From the NCBI GenBank assembly GCA_944390865.1, contig CALXRC010000024.1, positions 1 to 34,711 of the forward strand: a DNA stretch of 34,711 bases, written 5' to 3'. Source of the stretch: an uncultured Spirochaetales bacterium. Lineage in GTDB: Bacteria; Spirochaetota; Spirochaetia; Sphaerochaetales; Sphaerochaetaceae. This document shows positions 1 to 8,070 of this stretch, piece after piece. The notes beneath the pieces were generated by a model. It was not told the origin of the DNA, did no database searches, and worked only from the letters and a program-made list of their open reading frames with translations. The position numbers and the translations under genes were made by a program. How positions within the stretch are numbered: position 1 is the first letter of the stretch; every line of letters starts with the position of its first letter.

Positions 1-48
1 GCCGGTGCCTGTATCTTCCTCCGTAACGTAGGTCTCGAAGACCTTGGG
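1..48 (-). other. Short open frame at window edge
   Basis: On the minus strand an open frame of 16 codons follows a TAG at 49-51 and runs off the window. It reads PKVFETYVTEEDTGTG. The VTEEDTGTG part recalls the editing-domain motif of isoleucyl-tRNA synthetases (VT-x-ED-x-GTG), but 16 residues are too few to assign anything. The stretch lies just downstream of the binding-protein gene that ends at 68, so it could be the next gene of that locus, an unrelated remnant, or chance. Confidence 0.15.
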
Positions 49-67
49 CTAGTCAACCAAGGCTTTT

Positions 68-946
68 TCAAGCCTCATCCTCTGCAGGATGGGGTAGTTG
101 ACAAAGCACCCTGTACAGTTCACTGTAGGCCTCAAGATAGCGGCCGTTAGGCTTGAAATGGAAAAGATTCCTGTCAAGAAAGACCACTCTGCCCTCCTTC
201 ACTGCCTCTATCTCGGACCAGGGCCTGCGGCTGAACAGAGAAGTCACATAGTCCCTGCCCGCCTCTTCATCACCCTGAACGGCAATGAGGATGAGATCAA
301 CAGGATGAGTCAGCAGCACTTCCGCCGAGAGTGAGTCAGTCAGCGCATCAAGCTCATCTGCCGCGTTGACAGCGCCAAGGTCGGCAAGCATCCTTGCCGC
401 AAAGTGATCATCGCTGCGTTTGGCTTTCACGGATGAGAATGCGCTTCCGGCCCTGATGAAGAGCACTTCAGGATGCTCCTTCTGCTGCCCTGCCTTCCGA
501 ATCAGGTCATCTATGCCTGCTTTCTGCCCCAGTCCGTACTTCTCAAACAGATCTGGCCGGCCTGTCATTTCAGTAAGGGTCCTGAAACAGGAAAGGAAGT
601 CATCAAAGCTGTCCAGTTTGACAAGCATCATGTCAATTGAGGCAGAGTCGCAGAAATCCTTGAGCCTGACATGACTTGCCGTGTCAGCAGAACCGAGGAT
701 GAAATCCGGCTGGGAGGCAAACAGCAGTTCGCTGTTGATATTCCGCCCTGAGGCACCGTCCACAAGAAGCGCAGATTCATCCGCAAAGCCACGTTCTGAT
801 GCCTCTGCGACTGTGATGTCGACACTGCCGCCGGCAAGCGACCAGAGATCGGCAAGAGAGGAATTCAGGCAGGCTGTCCTCAGTGCATGGCAGGGAGAGA
901 CAGACAGCAGGAAGACAAGAAAAGACAACAGGAGCCTTGAATGCAT
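68..946 (-). CDS. ABC transporter periplasmic binding protein, iron-siderophore/cobalamin type
   Basis: This 292-residue secreted protein resembles the FepB/BtuF binding-protein family (Peripla_BP_2), which delivers iron-siderophore complexes, haem or cobalamin to an inner-membrane ABC importer. It has a hydrophobic signal peptide (about residues 3-21, ending SPCHA). The family pattern follows: an N-terminal lobe with QPDFILGSAD, a long linking helix, and a C-terminal lobe ending in WSEIEAVKEGRVVFLD, a segment very typical of the family. The ATG at 946 is preceded by GAAAGGG as ribosome binding site. The permease and ATPase expected next would lie to the left, outside the window. The first Cys falls inside the signal peptide region without a good lipobox, so a soluble periplasmic form is more likely than a lipoprotein. 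The ligand cannot be read from the sequence. Confidence 0.8.
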   Translation of the reverse strand: MHSRLLLSFLVFLLSVSPCHALRTACLNSSLADLWSLAGGSVDITVAEASERGFADESALLVDGASGRNINSELLFASQPDFILGSADTASHVRLKDFCDSASIDMMLVKLDSFDDFLSCFRTLTEMTGRPDLFEKYGLGQKAGIDDLIRKAGQQKEHPEVLFIRAGSAFSSVKAKRSDDHFAARMLADLGAVNAADELDALTDSLSAEVLLTHPVDLILIAVQGDEEAGRDYVTSLFSRRPWSEIEAVKEGRVVFLDRNLFHFKPNGRYLEAYSELYRVLCQLPHPAEDEA

Positions 947-1034
947 GGAAAACCCTTTCAGTCACGTTTTCCGGCTAAGCGTTTTTCAAGGCCCTTTCCT
1001 GAAATCAGTATGGCAAACAGTCTTTTACCGGTGA

Positions 1035-3599
1035 TCAGCAGGTTGCCCCGCCAACCACATTCTTCTTGAGTATGGCCGCTTTGTCAATCTCGGCACTGAA
1101 GAGCCTGTCTTCCACATGCTCAAGTCCGAGACGGTTCACAGTATCGGCAAAGCGCTCGCCGCTGATGCCCTCATCACGGAACAGAAGAATTGCCCTTTCG
1201 ACAATCTCAATAACCTCTTCCTCGCTGTGCAGAATCCTTGACAGTCTCTTTCCAAGCTCAATCTTCTTGCCCCAGCGGCCTCCGACATAGACAGCATAGC
1301 CGGTAGTATAGGACGGCGTGACGCCGAAAGGACACTTGTCCAGACAGCGGCCGCAGTGGTTGCATTCGCTTTCAGGAACAACAAGCCTGCCGTTCTCGAC
1401 ATGTGCGATTTTGATCGGACAGAGCTTCTCGACCTGACAGACCTTGCAGCCGCGGCACTTGCCGTAATCAAAGCTGATCAGTCGCTGGCCTATGATTCCA
1501 ATATCATTGAGACTGGGCTTGACGCAGTTGTTCGGACAGCCTCCGACAGCGATCTTGAACTTATGAGGAAGAGACACATCATGCATGCCTACATAAAAGA
1601 GCTCATGAAGTCTTTCCGACAGTGCGAATGTGTCGATCAGGCCGTACTGGCAGGTAGTGCCCTTGCATGAAACGACAGGGCGGACCTTGCTGCCGGTTCC
1701 GCCGGTGTCAAGACCGGAAGCTTTCAGGAAAGCCCTCAGAGGCTCGATGTTTGCATACGGCACACCCTGGATTTCCAGCGTCAGACGGGTGGTCATCGTC
1801 ACCTCCCCGCTTCCGAACTTCTCCGCGGCCTCTGCTATCGCCTTCTGCTCTGCTGAGGTGATCTTTCCGTTGCGGGTGATCACGCGCACGTTGAAGTGAT
1901 CAGGCTGGCGCTTGTCCTGAAGACAGCCCAGGCCCTTGACCCTCTTCACTTCCTCTGCGGGAATCACGGAGCCGAAATCGACTCGCACATCATTTACTGT
2001 GATTCCGCCCTCAAGGGCACGGCAGGCTGTGTAGCCGGCTGCCTTGAGACGGTTGTATGCGAAGTAGGCACGTTTTCCTCGGGCACAGACAAGCAGGAGC
2101 TTTTCATCCCTGCCCAGGCCTTCAACCTCTCCATTGATGCTTGTCAGATCAATCCATGAAGCACCGGGAACAGTCTTTTCCGGCATGACGTCGATGACGC
2201 GCCAGCCCTTTGCCTTTTCATGAAGGTATTCAAGAGGCGTGACTGTCTCCAGCTCGCCCTTGAGCTTGTTCTCAAGCATATTGCAGACCTGGACAAAAGG
2301 AGAGATTGCAGTTGAGAACGGAGGAGCATAGGAGAAGTCCATTGCGTCAAAATCCTCAACCCTCATTCCCTTTGACACAGCAATCACTGCGATATCATTG
2401 ATTTTGTCCACAGCTCCTGAGCCAAGAGCCTGGAAGCCGAGAATCCTGTGCGTCTTTTTCTCGGCAATGAGCTTCATGATGAAAAAGGAGCTTCCTTCAT
2501 AATAATGGGCCTTGTCATCAGCAACAGCCACTGCCGTCACGATATCATAGCCGGCTGTGAGCGCCGCACTCTCGCCAAGGCCGGTACGGGCCGCATTGAG
2601 CGAAGGAAGAAGCCTGACGACCGCAGTGCCTGCGGCGCCGGGATACTCGGCATGCCGTCCTGCAGCGTTCTGGGCGAGGATCCTGCCCGTGATATTCGCA
2701 GTAGAGCCCATTGCCGAGTACATGCGCTCTCCTGTGATTCTGTTAGTGACGAGGGCGCAGTCTCCTGCCGCGTAGATGTCATCGACGCTGCTCATCATCT
2801 GGCTGTCGACGACAACAGCGCCTTTGACCAGCTCAATTCCGCTGCCTTCAAGGAATTTTGTCGCAGGACGGACTCCGAGGGCGAGAATGACGAGCTGGCA
2901 GTCAAGGCTGATGCTGTCAGTGAGGATTGAAGAGACAGCCTTCTCTCCTCTGATCTCAGCAAGCTTCGTGCCTGTAAGGACTCTTATTCCCGCCTCTTCT
3001 ATACGCTTCTTCGCCCAGAGGGCAAGTTCCTCATCCAGAGCGTTCGGCATTATCTGGTCCGCCATGTCAATCACAGTCACATCAAGTCCGAGCCGGTGAA
3101 GGTTCTCAGCTGCCTCCAGTCCTATGAAGCCGGCACCTGCAACAACAGCTTTCCTCACTCCGTGTTCCCTGATGTAAGACCTGACTGCATCAGCATCATC
3201 AGGAGTCCTGAGCTTGAACACTCCCTCAAGGCCTGTGCCGGGAACAGGGGGGACAATGCTTTCGGCTCCGACAGCTATCACAAGCTTGTCGTATGTTTCC
3301 TTTTCCTCTTTTCCGTCTTTTTCATAGGTGACAGTCTTTCCGGCTGGATCCACATGGACAGCAAGTGCCCCTGTCACCACATCAACTCCTGTCAGCGCGC
3401 TGAACTTCTCCACAGAATTGACAATGAGCTCATCTCTGGTCTGGATTACCCCGCCGATATAATAAGGAAGACCGCAGCCTGCGTAAGAGATGTCATGCCC
3501 GGCGGTGAGGATCCTGACATCGATGCTTCTGTCTTCTCTCTTGATCTTTGCCGCAGCCTTTGTGCCTGCAGCGACAGCTCCGATAACTAGAACTTTCAT
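1035..3599 (-). CDS. CoA-disulfide reductase / rhodanese / sirohaem sulfite-nitrite reductase / ferredoxin fusion
   Basis: This 854-residue four-part redox enzyme is probably cytoplasmic. Residues 1-320 are an FAD/NAD(P) disulfide oxidoreductase: FAD glycine motif near 7-12, second Rossmann motif VVAGAGFIGLEAA at 152-164, and the CoADR active-site motif SYAGCGLPYYIGG with redox Cys42. Residues 325-445 are the dimerisation domain. Residues 450-545 are a rhodanese domain with loop VCARGKR and persulfide Cys505. From about 565 comes a sulfite/nitrite reductase module with [4Fe-4S]-sirohaem ligands Cys645/Cys650 (CKGTTC) and Cys688/Cys692 (GGCPNNC). Two ferredoxin [4Fe-4S] sites follow: Cys715, 718, 721, 727 and Cys746, 749, 752, 756. 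CoADR-rhodanese fusions and AsrC-like reductases with ferredoxin domains are both known. Together on one chain they suggest electron flow from NAD(P)H through FAD and Fe-S to sirohaem, reducing sulfite or persulfide-derived sulfur. The substrate is inference. GGAGG lies 6 bases before the ATG. Confidence 0.88.
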   Translation of the reverse strand: MKVLVIGAVAAGTKAAAKIKREDRSIDVRILTAGHDISYAGCGLPYYIGGVIQTRDELIVNSVEKFSALTGVDVVTGALAVHVDPAGKTVTYEKDGKEEKETYDKLVIAVGAESIVPPVPGTGLEGVFKLRTPDDADAVRSYIREHGVRKAVVAGAGFIGLEAAENLHRLGLDVTVIDMADQIMPNALDEELALWAKKRIEEAGIRVLTGTKLAEIRGEKAVSSILTDSISLDCQLVILALGVRPATKFLEGSGIELVKGAVVVDSQMMSSVDDIYAAGDCALVTNRITGERMYSAMGSTANITGRILAQNAAGRHAEYPGAAGTAVVRLLPSLNAARTGLGESAALTAGYDIVTAVAVADDKAHYYEGSSFFIMKLIAEKKTHRILGFQALGSGAVDKINDIAVIAVSKGMRVEDFDAMDFSYAPPFSTAISPFVQVCNMLENKLKGELETVTPLEYLHEKAKGWRVIDVMPEKTVPGASWIDLTSINGEVEGLGRDEKLLLVCARGKRAYFAYNRLKAAGYTACRALEGGITVNDVRVDFGSVIPAEEVKRVKGLGCLQDKRQPDHFNVRVITRNGKITSAEQKAIAEAAEKFGSGEVTMTTRLTLEIQGVPYANIEPLRAFLKASGLDTGGTGSKVRPVVSCKGTTCQYGLIDTFALSERLHELFYVGMHDVSLPHKFKIAVGGCPNNCVKPSLNDIGIIGQRLISFDYGKCRGCKVCQVEKLCPIKIAHVENGRLVVPESECNHCGRCLDKCPFGVTPSYTTGYAVYVGGRWGKKIELGKRLSRILHSEEEVIEIVERAILLFRDEGISGERFADTVNRLGLEHVEDRLFSAEIDKAAILKKNVVGGATC

Positions 3600-3684
3600 A
3601 TCTAGCCTCCACTCTGACAGTGTAGCACCAGAGCCGTCAGAGGGAAAGCACTGCTGAAAGCAGGATTCGCAGGGTCTTCATCAG

Positions 3685-3693
3685 TGATATACT
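3685..3693 (+). promoter_or_regulatory. Extended -10 promoter of the methyltransferase gene
   Basis: TGATATACT is an extended -10 element (TG-N-TATACT). Six bases separate it from the GTG start at 3700, so transcription would begin at or next to the start codon. No convincing -35 box is seen. Confidence 0.45.
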
Positions 3694-3699
3694 TTAGCA

Positions 3700-4281
3700 G
3701 TGACGACTCTGGATTATTACAGCAGAAACGCATCACTGTACAGCGCACGGACGCTTGAGACGGACCTGTCAGACATCTATTCCAGGTTCACTGCCTGTCT
3801 TGACAAGGGCATGTCCATCCTTGACCTTGGCTGCGGATCCGGCAGGGACAGCCTGTATTTCCGCTCCCTGGGCTTTGATGTGACAGCAGCCGACGGCTGT
3901 GAGGAAATGTGCCGCATTGCAGGACAGAACACTGGACTGGATGTCAGAAAGCTGTGCTTTGACGAGCTGGATTACTCTTCTGCCTTTAATGCAGTCTGGG
4001 CCTGTTCCAGCCTGCTGCATGTGCCATCAGACCGGCTGGAAGCTGTCTTCCGCCTCATTCACAGGGCACTGAAGCCTGAGGGAGTCTTCTACTCCTCATT
4101 CAAGTACGGCTCCTTTGAGGGAGAACGGGATGGCAGGTACTTCACAGACCTGACAGAGAAAAGCTTCTCCGCTTTCTGCATAGGTCTCTTCGTCCCTGCC
4201 GATATCTGGATCACAGGCGATGCCTGTCCCGGCAGGAAAAATGTGAAATGGCTTAATGCCATCGTCAGAAAACTTAACTGA
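3700..4281 (+). CDS. Class I SAM-dependent methyltransferase
   Basis: A 193-residue soluble methyltransferase of the small Methyltransf_11/25 type. Motif I (ILDLGCGSGRDS, residues 40-51) binds S-adenosylmethionine. The acidic end of strand 2 is at AADG (64-67), and the later motif LKPEGVFYSSFK (about 123-134) is the usual post-II/III region. The N-terminus (LDYYSRNASLYSART) matches the common start of this family, supporting GTG at 3700. No Shine-Dalgarno sequence precedes it, and the -10 box ends seven bases upstream, so the mRNA is probably leaderless. It is divergent from the reductase fusion gene. The substrate cannot be inferred: this family includes enzymes for small molecules, tellurite and quinones. 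Confidence 0.8.
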   Translation: MTTLDYYSRNASLYSARTLETDLSDIYSRFTACLDKGMSILDLGCGSGRDSLYFRSLGFDVTAADGCEEMCRIAGQNTGLDVRKLCFDELDYSSAFNAVWACSSLLHVPSDRLEAVFRLIHRALKPEGVFYSSFKYGSFEGERDGRYFTDLTEKSFSAFCIGLFVPADIWITGDACPGRKNVKWLNAIVRKLN

Positions 4282-4349
4282 CAGAGAAAGACACAGACCA
4301 TCCCTTTTCATCTGCATCCGGCAAGAGGCCAAAGACAAACACATTTTTA

Positions 4350-4378
4350 TTGACACGATGTCAGTATTCTATTATTTT
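4350..4378 (+). promoter_or_regulatory. Promoter of the TetR-DUF362 operon
   Basis: TTGACA at 4350-4355 and TATTTT at 4373-4378 are separated by exactly 17 bases. The predicted transcription start is near 4385, leaving a leader of only about 17 bases before the ATG at 4402. Both boxes are embedded in or flanked by the TGACA-N3-TGTCA operators. Confidence 0.65.
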
Positions 4379-4393
4379 ATTGACATGGTGTCA
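4351..4393. promoter_or_regulatory. Two palindromic operators, probably for the TetR regulator
   Basis: TGACACGATGTCA (4351-4363) and TGACATGGTGTCA (4381-4393) are two copies of TGACA-N3-TGTCA with centres 30 bases apart, close to three helical turns. The first covers the -35 box and the second sits at the transcription start. This placement fits autorepression by the TetR protein encoded nine bases further on. Confidence 0.7.
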
Positions 4394-4401
4394 GAAAAAA
4401 T

Positions 4402-5040
4402 ATGGCAAGAGTATCAAAGACAGTATCAATGCAGAGACCGGATGAAATCATAGCAGCATGCAGGAAACTGTATGAGACTATGTCATTCAAGGAAATCACG
4501 CTCAGCGACATAAGCAGGGAGACAAGTTTCTCCCGCCCATCCATCTACAACTACTTCCAGACGAAGGAAGAGATATTCCTGGCAATCATGGAACAGGAGC
4601 ACAGGCTGTGGGCGGATGATCTGAAGGCCATGATCACAAACAGCAGCAGTATGACTGCAGACAGCTTTGCCAGACAGCTTTCCGCCTCTGTCGCAAGGCG
4701 CGAGGTGCTGCTGAAGATTCTGTGCATGAATCTCTATGACATAGAGGAGCACTCCCGCCTTGAGCGGCTTGTGAGCTTCAAGAAGCAGTACTTCATCTCA
4801 GTGGGGCTCCTGAAGGAAGCTGCGGCGAAGTTCTTTCCTTCCCTGTCAAAGAAAGAGCAGGACAGCTTCATTCTCTCATTCCTGCTGTGCATGAGCGGCG
4901 TCTATCCGTATTCCCATCCGACAGAAAAGCAGTCACAGGCAATGAAGATTGCGGGAGTGAGTCCTCTGGGAGGTACAGTGCAGAGCCTTATGGAAGAATG
5001 CATCAGGAACCTGCTGCAAGGTGCGTCAGCGGGCAGCTGA
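4402..5040 (+). CDS. TetR/AcrR family transcriptional regulator
   Basis: A 212-residue DNA-binding regulator. The N-terminal TetR helix-turn-helix covers about residues 14-60, with EITLSDISRETSFSRPSIYNYF as core and KEEIFL following, as usual for the family. The remainder is a helical ligand-binding domain of no recognisable specificity. The gene starts at the ATG following the second operator; a Shine-Dalgarno sequence is weak or absent. The DUF362 gene begins 37 bases after the stop and has its own good ribosome binding site, so the two are probably one operon repressed by this protein at the paired TGACA-N3-TGTCA palindromes. The inducer is unknown. Confidence 0.85.
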   Translation: MARVSKTVSMQRPDEIIAACRKLYETMSFKEITLSDISRETSFSRPSIYNYFQTKEEIFLAIMEQEHRLWADDLKAMITNSSSMTADSFARQLSASVARREVLLKILCMNLYDIEEHSRLERLVSFKKQYFISVGLLKEAAAKFFPSLSKKEQDSFILSFLLCMSGVYPYSHPTEKQSQAMKIAGVSPLGGTVQSLMEECIRNLLQGASAGS

Positions 5041-5077
5041 ACGATCAGAAAACATTCACGGATTTGGAGGATATAAC

Positions 5078-5968
5078 ATGAAATCAAAAGTCTATTTCAC
5101 AAGGGTCATCTCTGGAGAGAAGGTCGTTGAGGCTTATCGCAAGCTCGGCATTGAGCTGGACGGCAGAGTCGCTGTCAAGATCCACTCCGGCGAGAAAGGC
5201 AACCAGAACTATCTTCATCCTGATTTCTGGAAGCCGATGGTTGATGAACTTAAAGGAACCATCGTCGAATGCAACACAGCATACGGCGATGCCGCAGGCG
5301 GCGTCAGGGACAACACGGAATCCCACTGGAAGCTGCTTGAGGAGCATGAGTGGACCAAGTACTTCAATGTGGACCTGATGGATGCAGAAGGACCGGATGT
5401 CGTATGGCCAGTTCCTGGCGGAAAGATTCTCAAGAAGAACGTGCTGGGCAAGAATATCGAGAACTATGACTCAATGATTGTCCTGGCTCACTTCAAGGGT
5501 CATCCGATGGGAGGCTACGGCGGAGCCCTGAAGCAGCTTTCCATCGGCTGTGCAAGCCGCGCAGGAAAGGCTCTCATCCACTCTGCCGGTGTCACGGATG
5601 ACCGATTTGAGACCTGGCAGAAACATGCTGACAGCACTGTCTTCCCGGAAGCAATGGCTGATGCGGCCAGCTCTGTCCACAACCATTTCAAAGGTCACAT
5701 CGCCTATATCAACGTGATGAAGAACCTGTCTGTCGACTGTGACTGCTGCGAGGTCGCAGAGGATCCCTGCATGAAGGATATCGGAATTCTCGCCTCTCTC
5801 GATCCTGTCGCAATCGATCAGGCCTGCATTGATCTGGTGATGAACAGCGATGATCCGGGCAAAGAGCACTTCATGGAGCGCGTGAACAGCCGCAACGGCA
5901 TCCACACAATTGAAGCTGCCGCAGACCTCGGCATGGGCAGCAGGGACTACGAGCTCATTGAGTTCTGA
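5078..5968 (+). CDS. DUF362 domain-containing protein
   Basis: A 296-residue DUF362 family protein. The family hallmark GHPMGGYGGALKQLSIGCAS lies at about 141-160, and the Cys cluster DCDCCEVAEDPC (220-231) is followed by DIGILASLDPVAIDQA (234-249). These Cys residues are thought to bind an Fe-S cluster in the family, whose biochemical role is not established. Many relatives carry a C-terminal 2[4Fe-4S] ferredoxin domain, which this one lacks. The start at 5078 is chosen because GGAGG lies seven bases upstream and the family N-terminus (SKVYFTRV) begins there; an in-frame start further upstream would overlap the end of the TetR gene. It is the second gene of the TetR operon and is followed by a strong terminator. 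Confidence 0.85.
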   Translation: MKSKVYFTRVISGEKVVEAYRKLGIELDGRVAVKIHSGEKGNQNYLHPDFWKPMVDELKGTIVECNTAYGDAAGGVRDNTESHWKLLEEHEWTKYFNVDLMDAEGPDVVWPVPGGKILKKNVLGKNIENYDSMIVLAHFKGHPMGGYGGALKQLSIGCASRAGKALIHSAGVTDDRFETWQKHADSTVFPEAMADAASSVHNHFKGHIAYINVMKNLSVDCDCCEVAEDPCMKDIGILASLDPVAIDQACIDLVMNSDDPGKEHFMERVNSRNGIHTIEAAADLGMGSRDYELIEF

Positions 5969-5997
5969 TTTCTGCCCTTTAGTTCTACAAAAAAGAT

Positions 5998-6037
5998 ACT
6001 CTCTCCGGCCTCAAATGTGCTGGAGAGAGTGTTTTTT
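5998..6037. terminator. Bidirectional rho-independent terminator
   Basis: The inverted repeat ACTCTCTCC (5998-6006) / GGAGAGAGT (6022-6030), extendable inwards, is followed by GTTTTTT on the plus strand. On the minus strand the stem is followed by ATCTTTTTT. It lies between convergent genes and can end both the DUF362 transcript and the lipoprotein operon. Confidence 0.85.
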
Positions 6038-6057
6038 ATGATCAGGACTTCAGCGCC

Positions 6058-8052
6058 CTAAATCTGAGCAGCAGGGCCGTTGTAAAGCTCTTCACCGACA
6101 AAACAGTCATTAAAGACAAGCGTGATTTCTTTGTCTTCCCCTTGTATTGTCGGATAAGGATGGCCCGCGAAATCACCCCTGTTTGTTGTCCCTTCCGGAG
6201 CTGATACAACGCCGGCATCTGTATAGCAGTTCGTGAAAGTGATCGTATCTCTGTTTTCATTATAGGTGCCGGAATCTCCCTGAAGTCCTCCGACAAAACC
6301 TCCGATCATGAGTCCGCTTTCTGTTGTCACTGTTCCATAGTTCTCCGTATCTGAGATCTCAGCGGCATTGTAAATCTGACCCACGGCACCACCTATGCCT
6401 GTGTTGGCTTTTGAACTGACGGCTCCATTGTTGACAGAGTCTGTAATTGTGGAGACCCTCACACTGTTATAAGTCGCATCACCGCCATCGTAGCGGATCC
6501 AGCCGGCAAGACCTCCCACGCCGTAATTGCCAGATGAAGAAGATGTGCTGCTCACCGCTCCATTGTTCTCGCAGCGTATGATGGCAGCTCCATGCTTCAG
6601 CTCTCCGGAAATTCCGCCTGCACCATAACCTGAACCTGTCACTCTTCCGTTGTTGACGCAGTCCTCAATCTGAACTGTCGTAGAAAGGCCAGCAATACCT
6701 CCAACACAGTTTGTTCCGGAGATGTCTCCGTTGTTCACACAGCCGGAAATGAGGAAGTCATCATAGACGGCATCCGGAGTATCGCCGGGATGCTGGTCAT
6801 AATAGGCTGAATGTACTATGCCTCCTGCTTTTCCGGTTTCTGCAGTGACATCCGCGTTGTTCACACAGCCGGAAATAGTGCCGGACTTAATCATTCTTCC
6901 AGCAATTCCGCCAGCCTCCGCAGCAGTCACGGAGCTGCCTTCCAGCACAGTGACATTTTCCACTGCAGCATTGCCGTATATAAGTCCGACAATCAGACCT
7001 GCATTCTCTGTTGTTTTATTTATGAGTGTTCCCTGAACGCTGAAGTTTCTGATGACAGTACTGCCTCCAGCAGCGGCAAACAGGCCCACTCCAGTATCGT
7101 CTACAGCACCTGGTGCGGTGATATAAAGATTGCTGATAGTATGGCCCTGCCCGTCAAAAATACCATCGAAATGATTTCCCTTAACTTCAGCAGAAGCTCT
7201 TTCTGCTGTTCCGATCGGAGTCCATTCCATACTGTTCAGATCAATGTCGGCAGAAAGATAAACAGTCCTGCCTTCAAAACTGGTTCCTTTATTGACAAGA
7301 GAAGCAAGGCCTGCCAGCTCTTCTGCTGATCCAAGATAGAAGGTGCTCGCTGCCTCATCAAACCAGGAAGTGCTGATCTGCCCATTCCATGGCAGATTTG
7401 TGACAGCCATGTCATCGCCTACAGAAACAGTAGCTCCGCCGTTCGCAGTGACATCTGTCACGTTCAGCGCAGCATTGCTTACAGATCCGTCTGCTGCGAC
7501 GCTGTCAGATCTGTAAGTCAGGGTTGCATCCACACTGCCTGTCGCATTAGAGACTGAAACTGAACTGCCGGTGGTGATTGATGCATTCTCCTGACGGATC
7601 TCGACAGGAATGACTGTTTCCGCCTCGTATGAGTCAAGGTCCACAGTGACAGAATCTGAAGAGACTGATGAAGTGCCGCTGAATGTGAAGCGAATCTGTC
7701 CGGAGATGATTCCAACGACACCCTTCTCCTTTCTGATGGCATCACCTGTATAGTTATCAAAGCCCACGTCAGCCGTGACAGTTACTGAGGCTGCACCATC
7801 GTCAGCTGTCAGCATGGCAGCTGGACTTGAAGGCAGACTCCAGACAATATCAAGACCAGCGCTTTCCTGACCGAGCTCTCTCACAAGGACCTCAAGATCA
7901 AGCATTGATGCAATATCACTGGCAGTCAGGGATTCCGGCCTGTTGTCGCTGTAGATATTGCTGAGATTAGATTCTGTCATTTCAAGGGAACAGGAAGCTG
8001 ACAGCACGATTACAAGTGCTGCTGTCAGGAAAACATATCTCATTCTTCTCAT
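6058..8052 (-). CDS. GLUG-repeat surface lipoprotein
   Basis: A 664-residue exported lipoprotein. The signal peptide ends VIVLSAS-C with lipidated Cys21. Residues 22-35 (SLEMTESNLSNIYS) closely resemble the start of the mature protein encoded at 8658-9809 (SLEVTDSVLSDFDS). About 30-240 is a Ser/Thr/Val-rich beta region. From about 245 (FYLGSAEELAGLASLVN) it shows the usual entry to GLUG proteins, then FDGIFDGQGHTISNLYI and six or more imperfect repeats of the form I-x-[DG]-CVNNG-x-[IV]-[ST]...GGI[AS]G to about 600. Such proteins form right-handed beta-solenoids and act in adhesion or surface display in other bacteria; the role here is inferred. It is the last gene of a three-gene operon driven by the poly-G promoter at 9835-9862. 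GGAGG precedes the ATG. Confidence 0.82.
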   Translation of the reverse strand: MRRMRYVFLTAALVIVLSASCSLEMTESNLSNIYSDNRPESLTASDIASMLDLEVLVRELGQESAGLDIVWSLPSSPAAMLTADDGAASVTVTADVGFDNYTGDAIRKEKGVVGIISGQIRFTFSGTSSVSSDSVTVDLDSYEAETVIPVEIRQENASITTGSSVSVSNATGSVDATLTYRSDSVAADGSVSNAALNVTDVTANGGATVSVGDDMAVTNLPWNGQISTSWFDEAASTFYLGSAEELAGLASLVNKGTSFEGRTVYLSADIDLNSMEWTPIGTAERASAEVKGNHFDGIFDGQGHTISNLYITAPGAVDDTGVGLFAAAGGSTVIRNFSVQGTLINKTTENAGLIVGLIYGNAAVENVTVLEGSSVTAAEAGGIAGRMIKSGTISGCVNNADVTAETGKAGGIVHSAYYDQHPGDTPDAVYDDFLISGCVNNGDISGTNCVGGIAGLSTTVQIEDCVNNGRVTGSGYGAGGISGELKHGAAIIRCENNGAVSSTSSSSGNYGVGGLAGWIRYDGGDATYNSVRVSTITDSVNNGAVSSKANTGIGGAVGQIYNAAEISDTENYGTVTTESGLMIGGFVGGLQGDSGTYNENRDTITFTNCYTDAGVVSAPEGTTNRGDFAGHPYPTIQGEDKEITLVFNDCFVGEELYNGPAAQI

Positions 8053-8070
8053 TACATATCCTCCCTGTCA

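Noticed and set aside
3096..3590. Plus-strand open frame of 164 codons opposite the reductase fusion
   Set aside because: It is antisense to the conserved FAD domain, with no family resemblance and no start signals.
6811..7329. Plus-strand open frame of 172 codons opposite the GLUG lipoprotein
   Set aside because: It lies wholly inside a well-supported gene on the other strand, has no ribosome binding site and a Ser/Cys-rich sequence typical of antisense frames.
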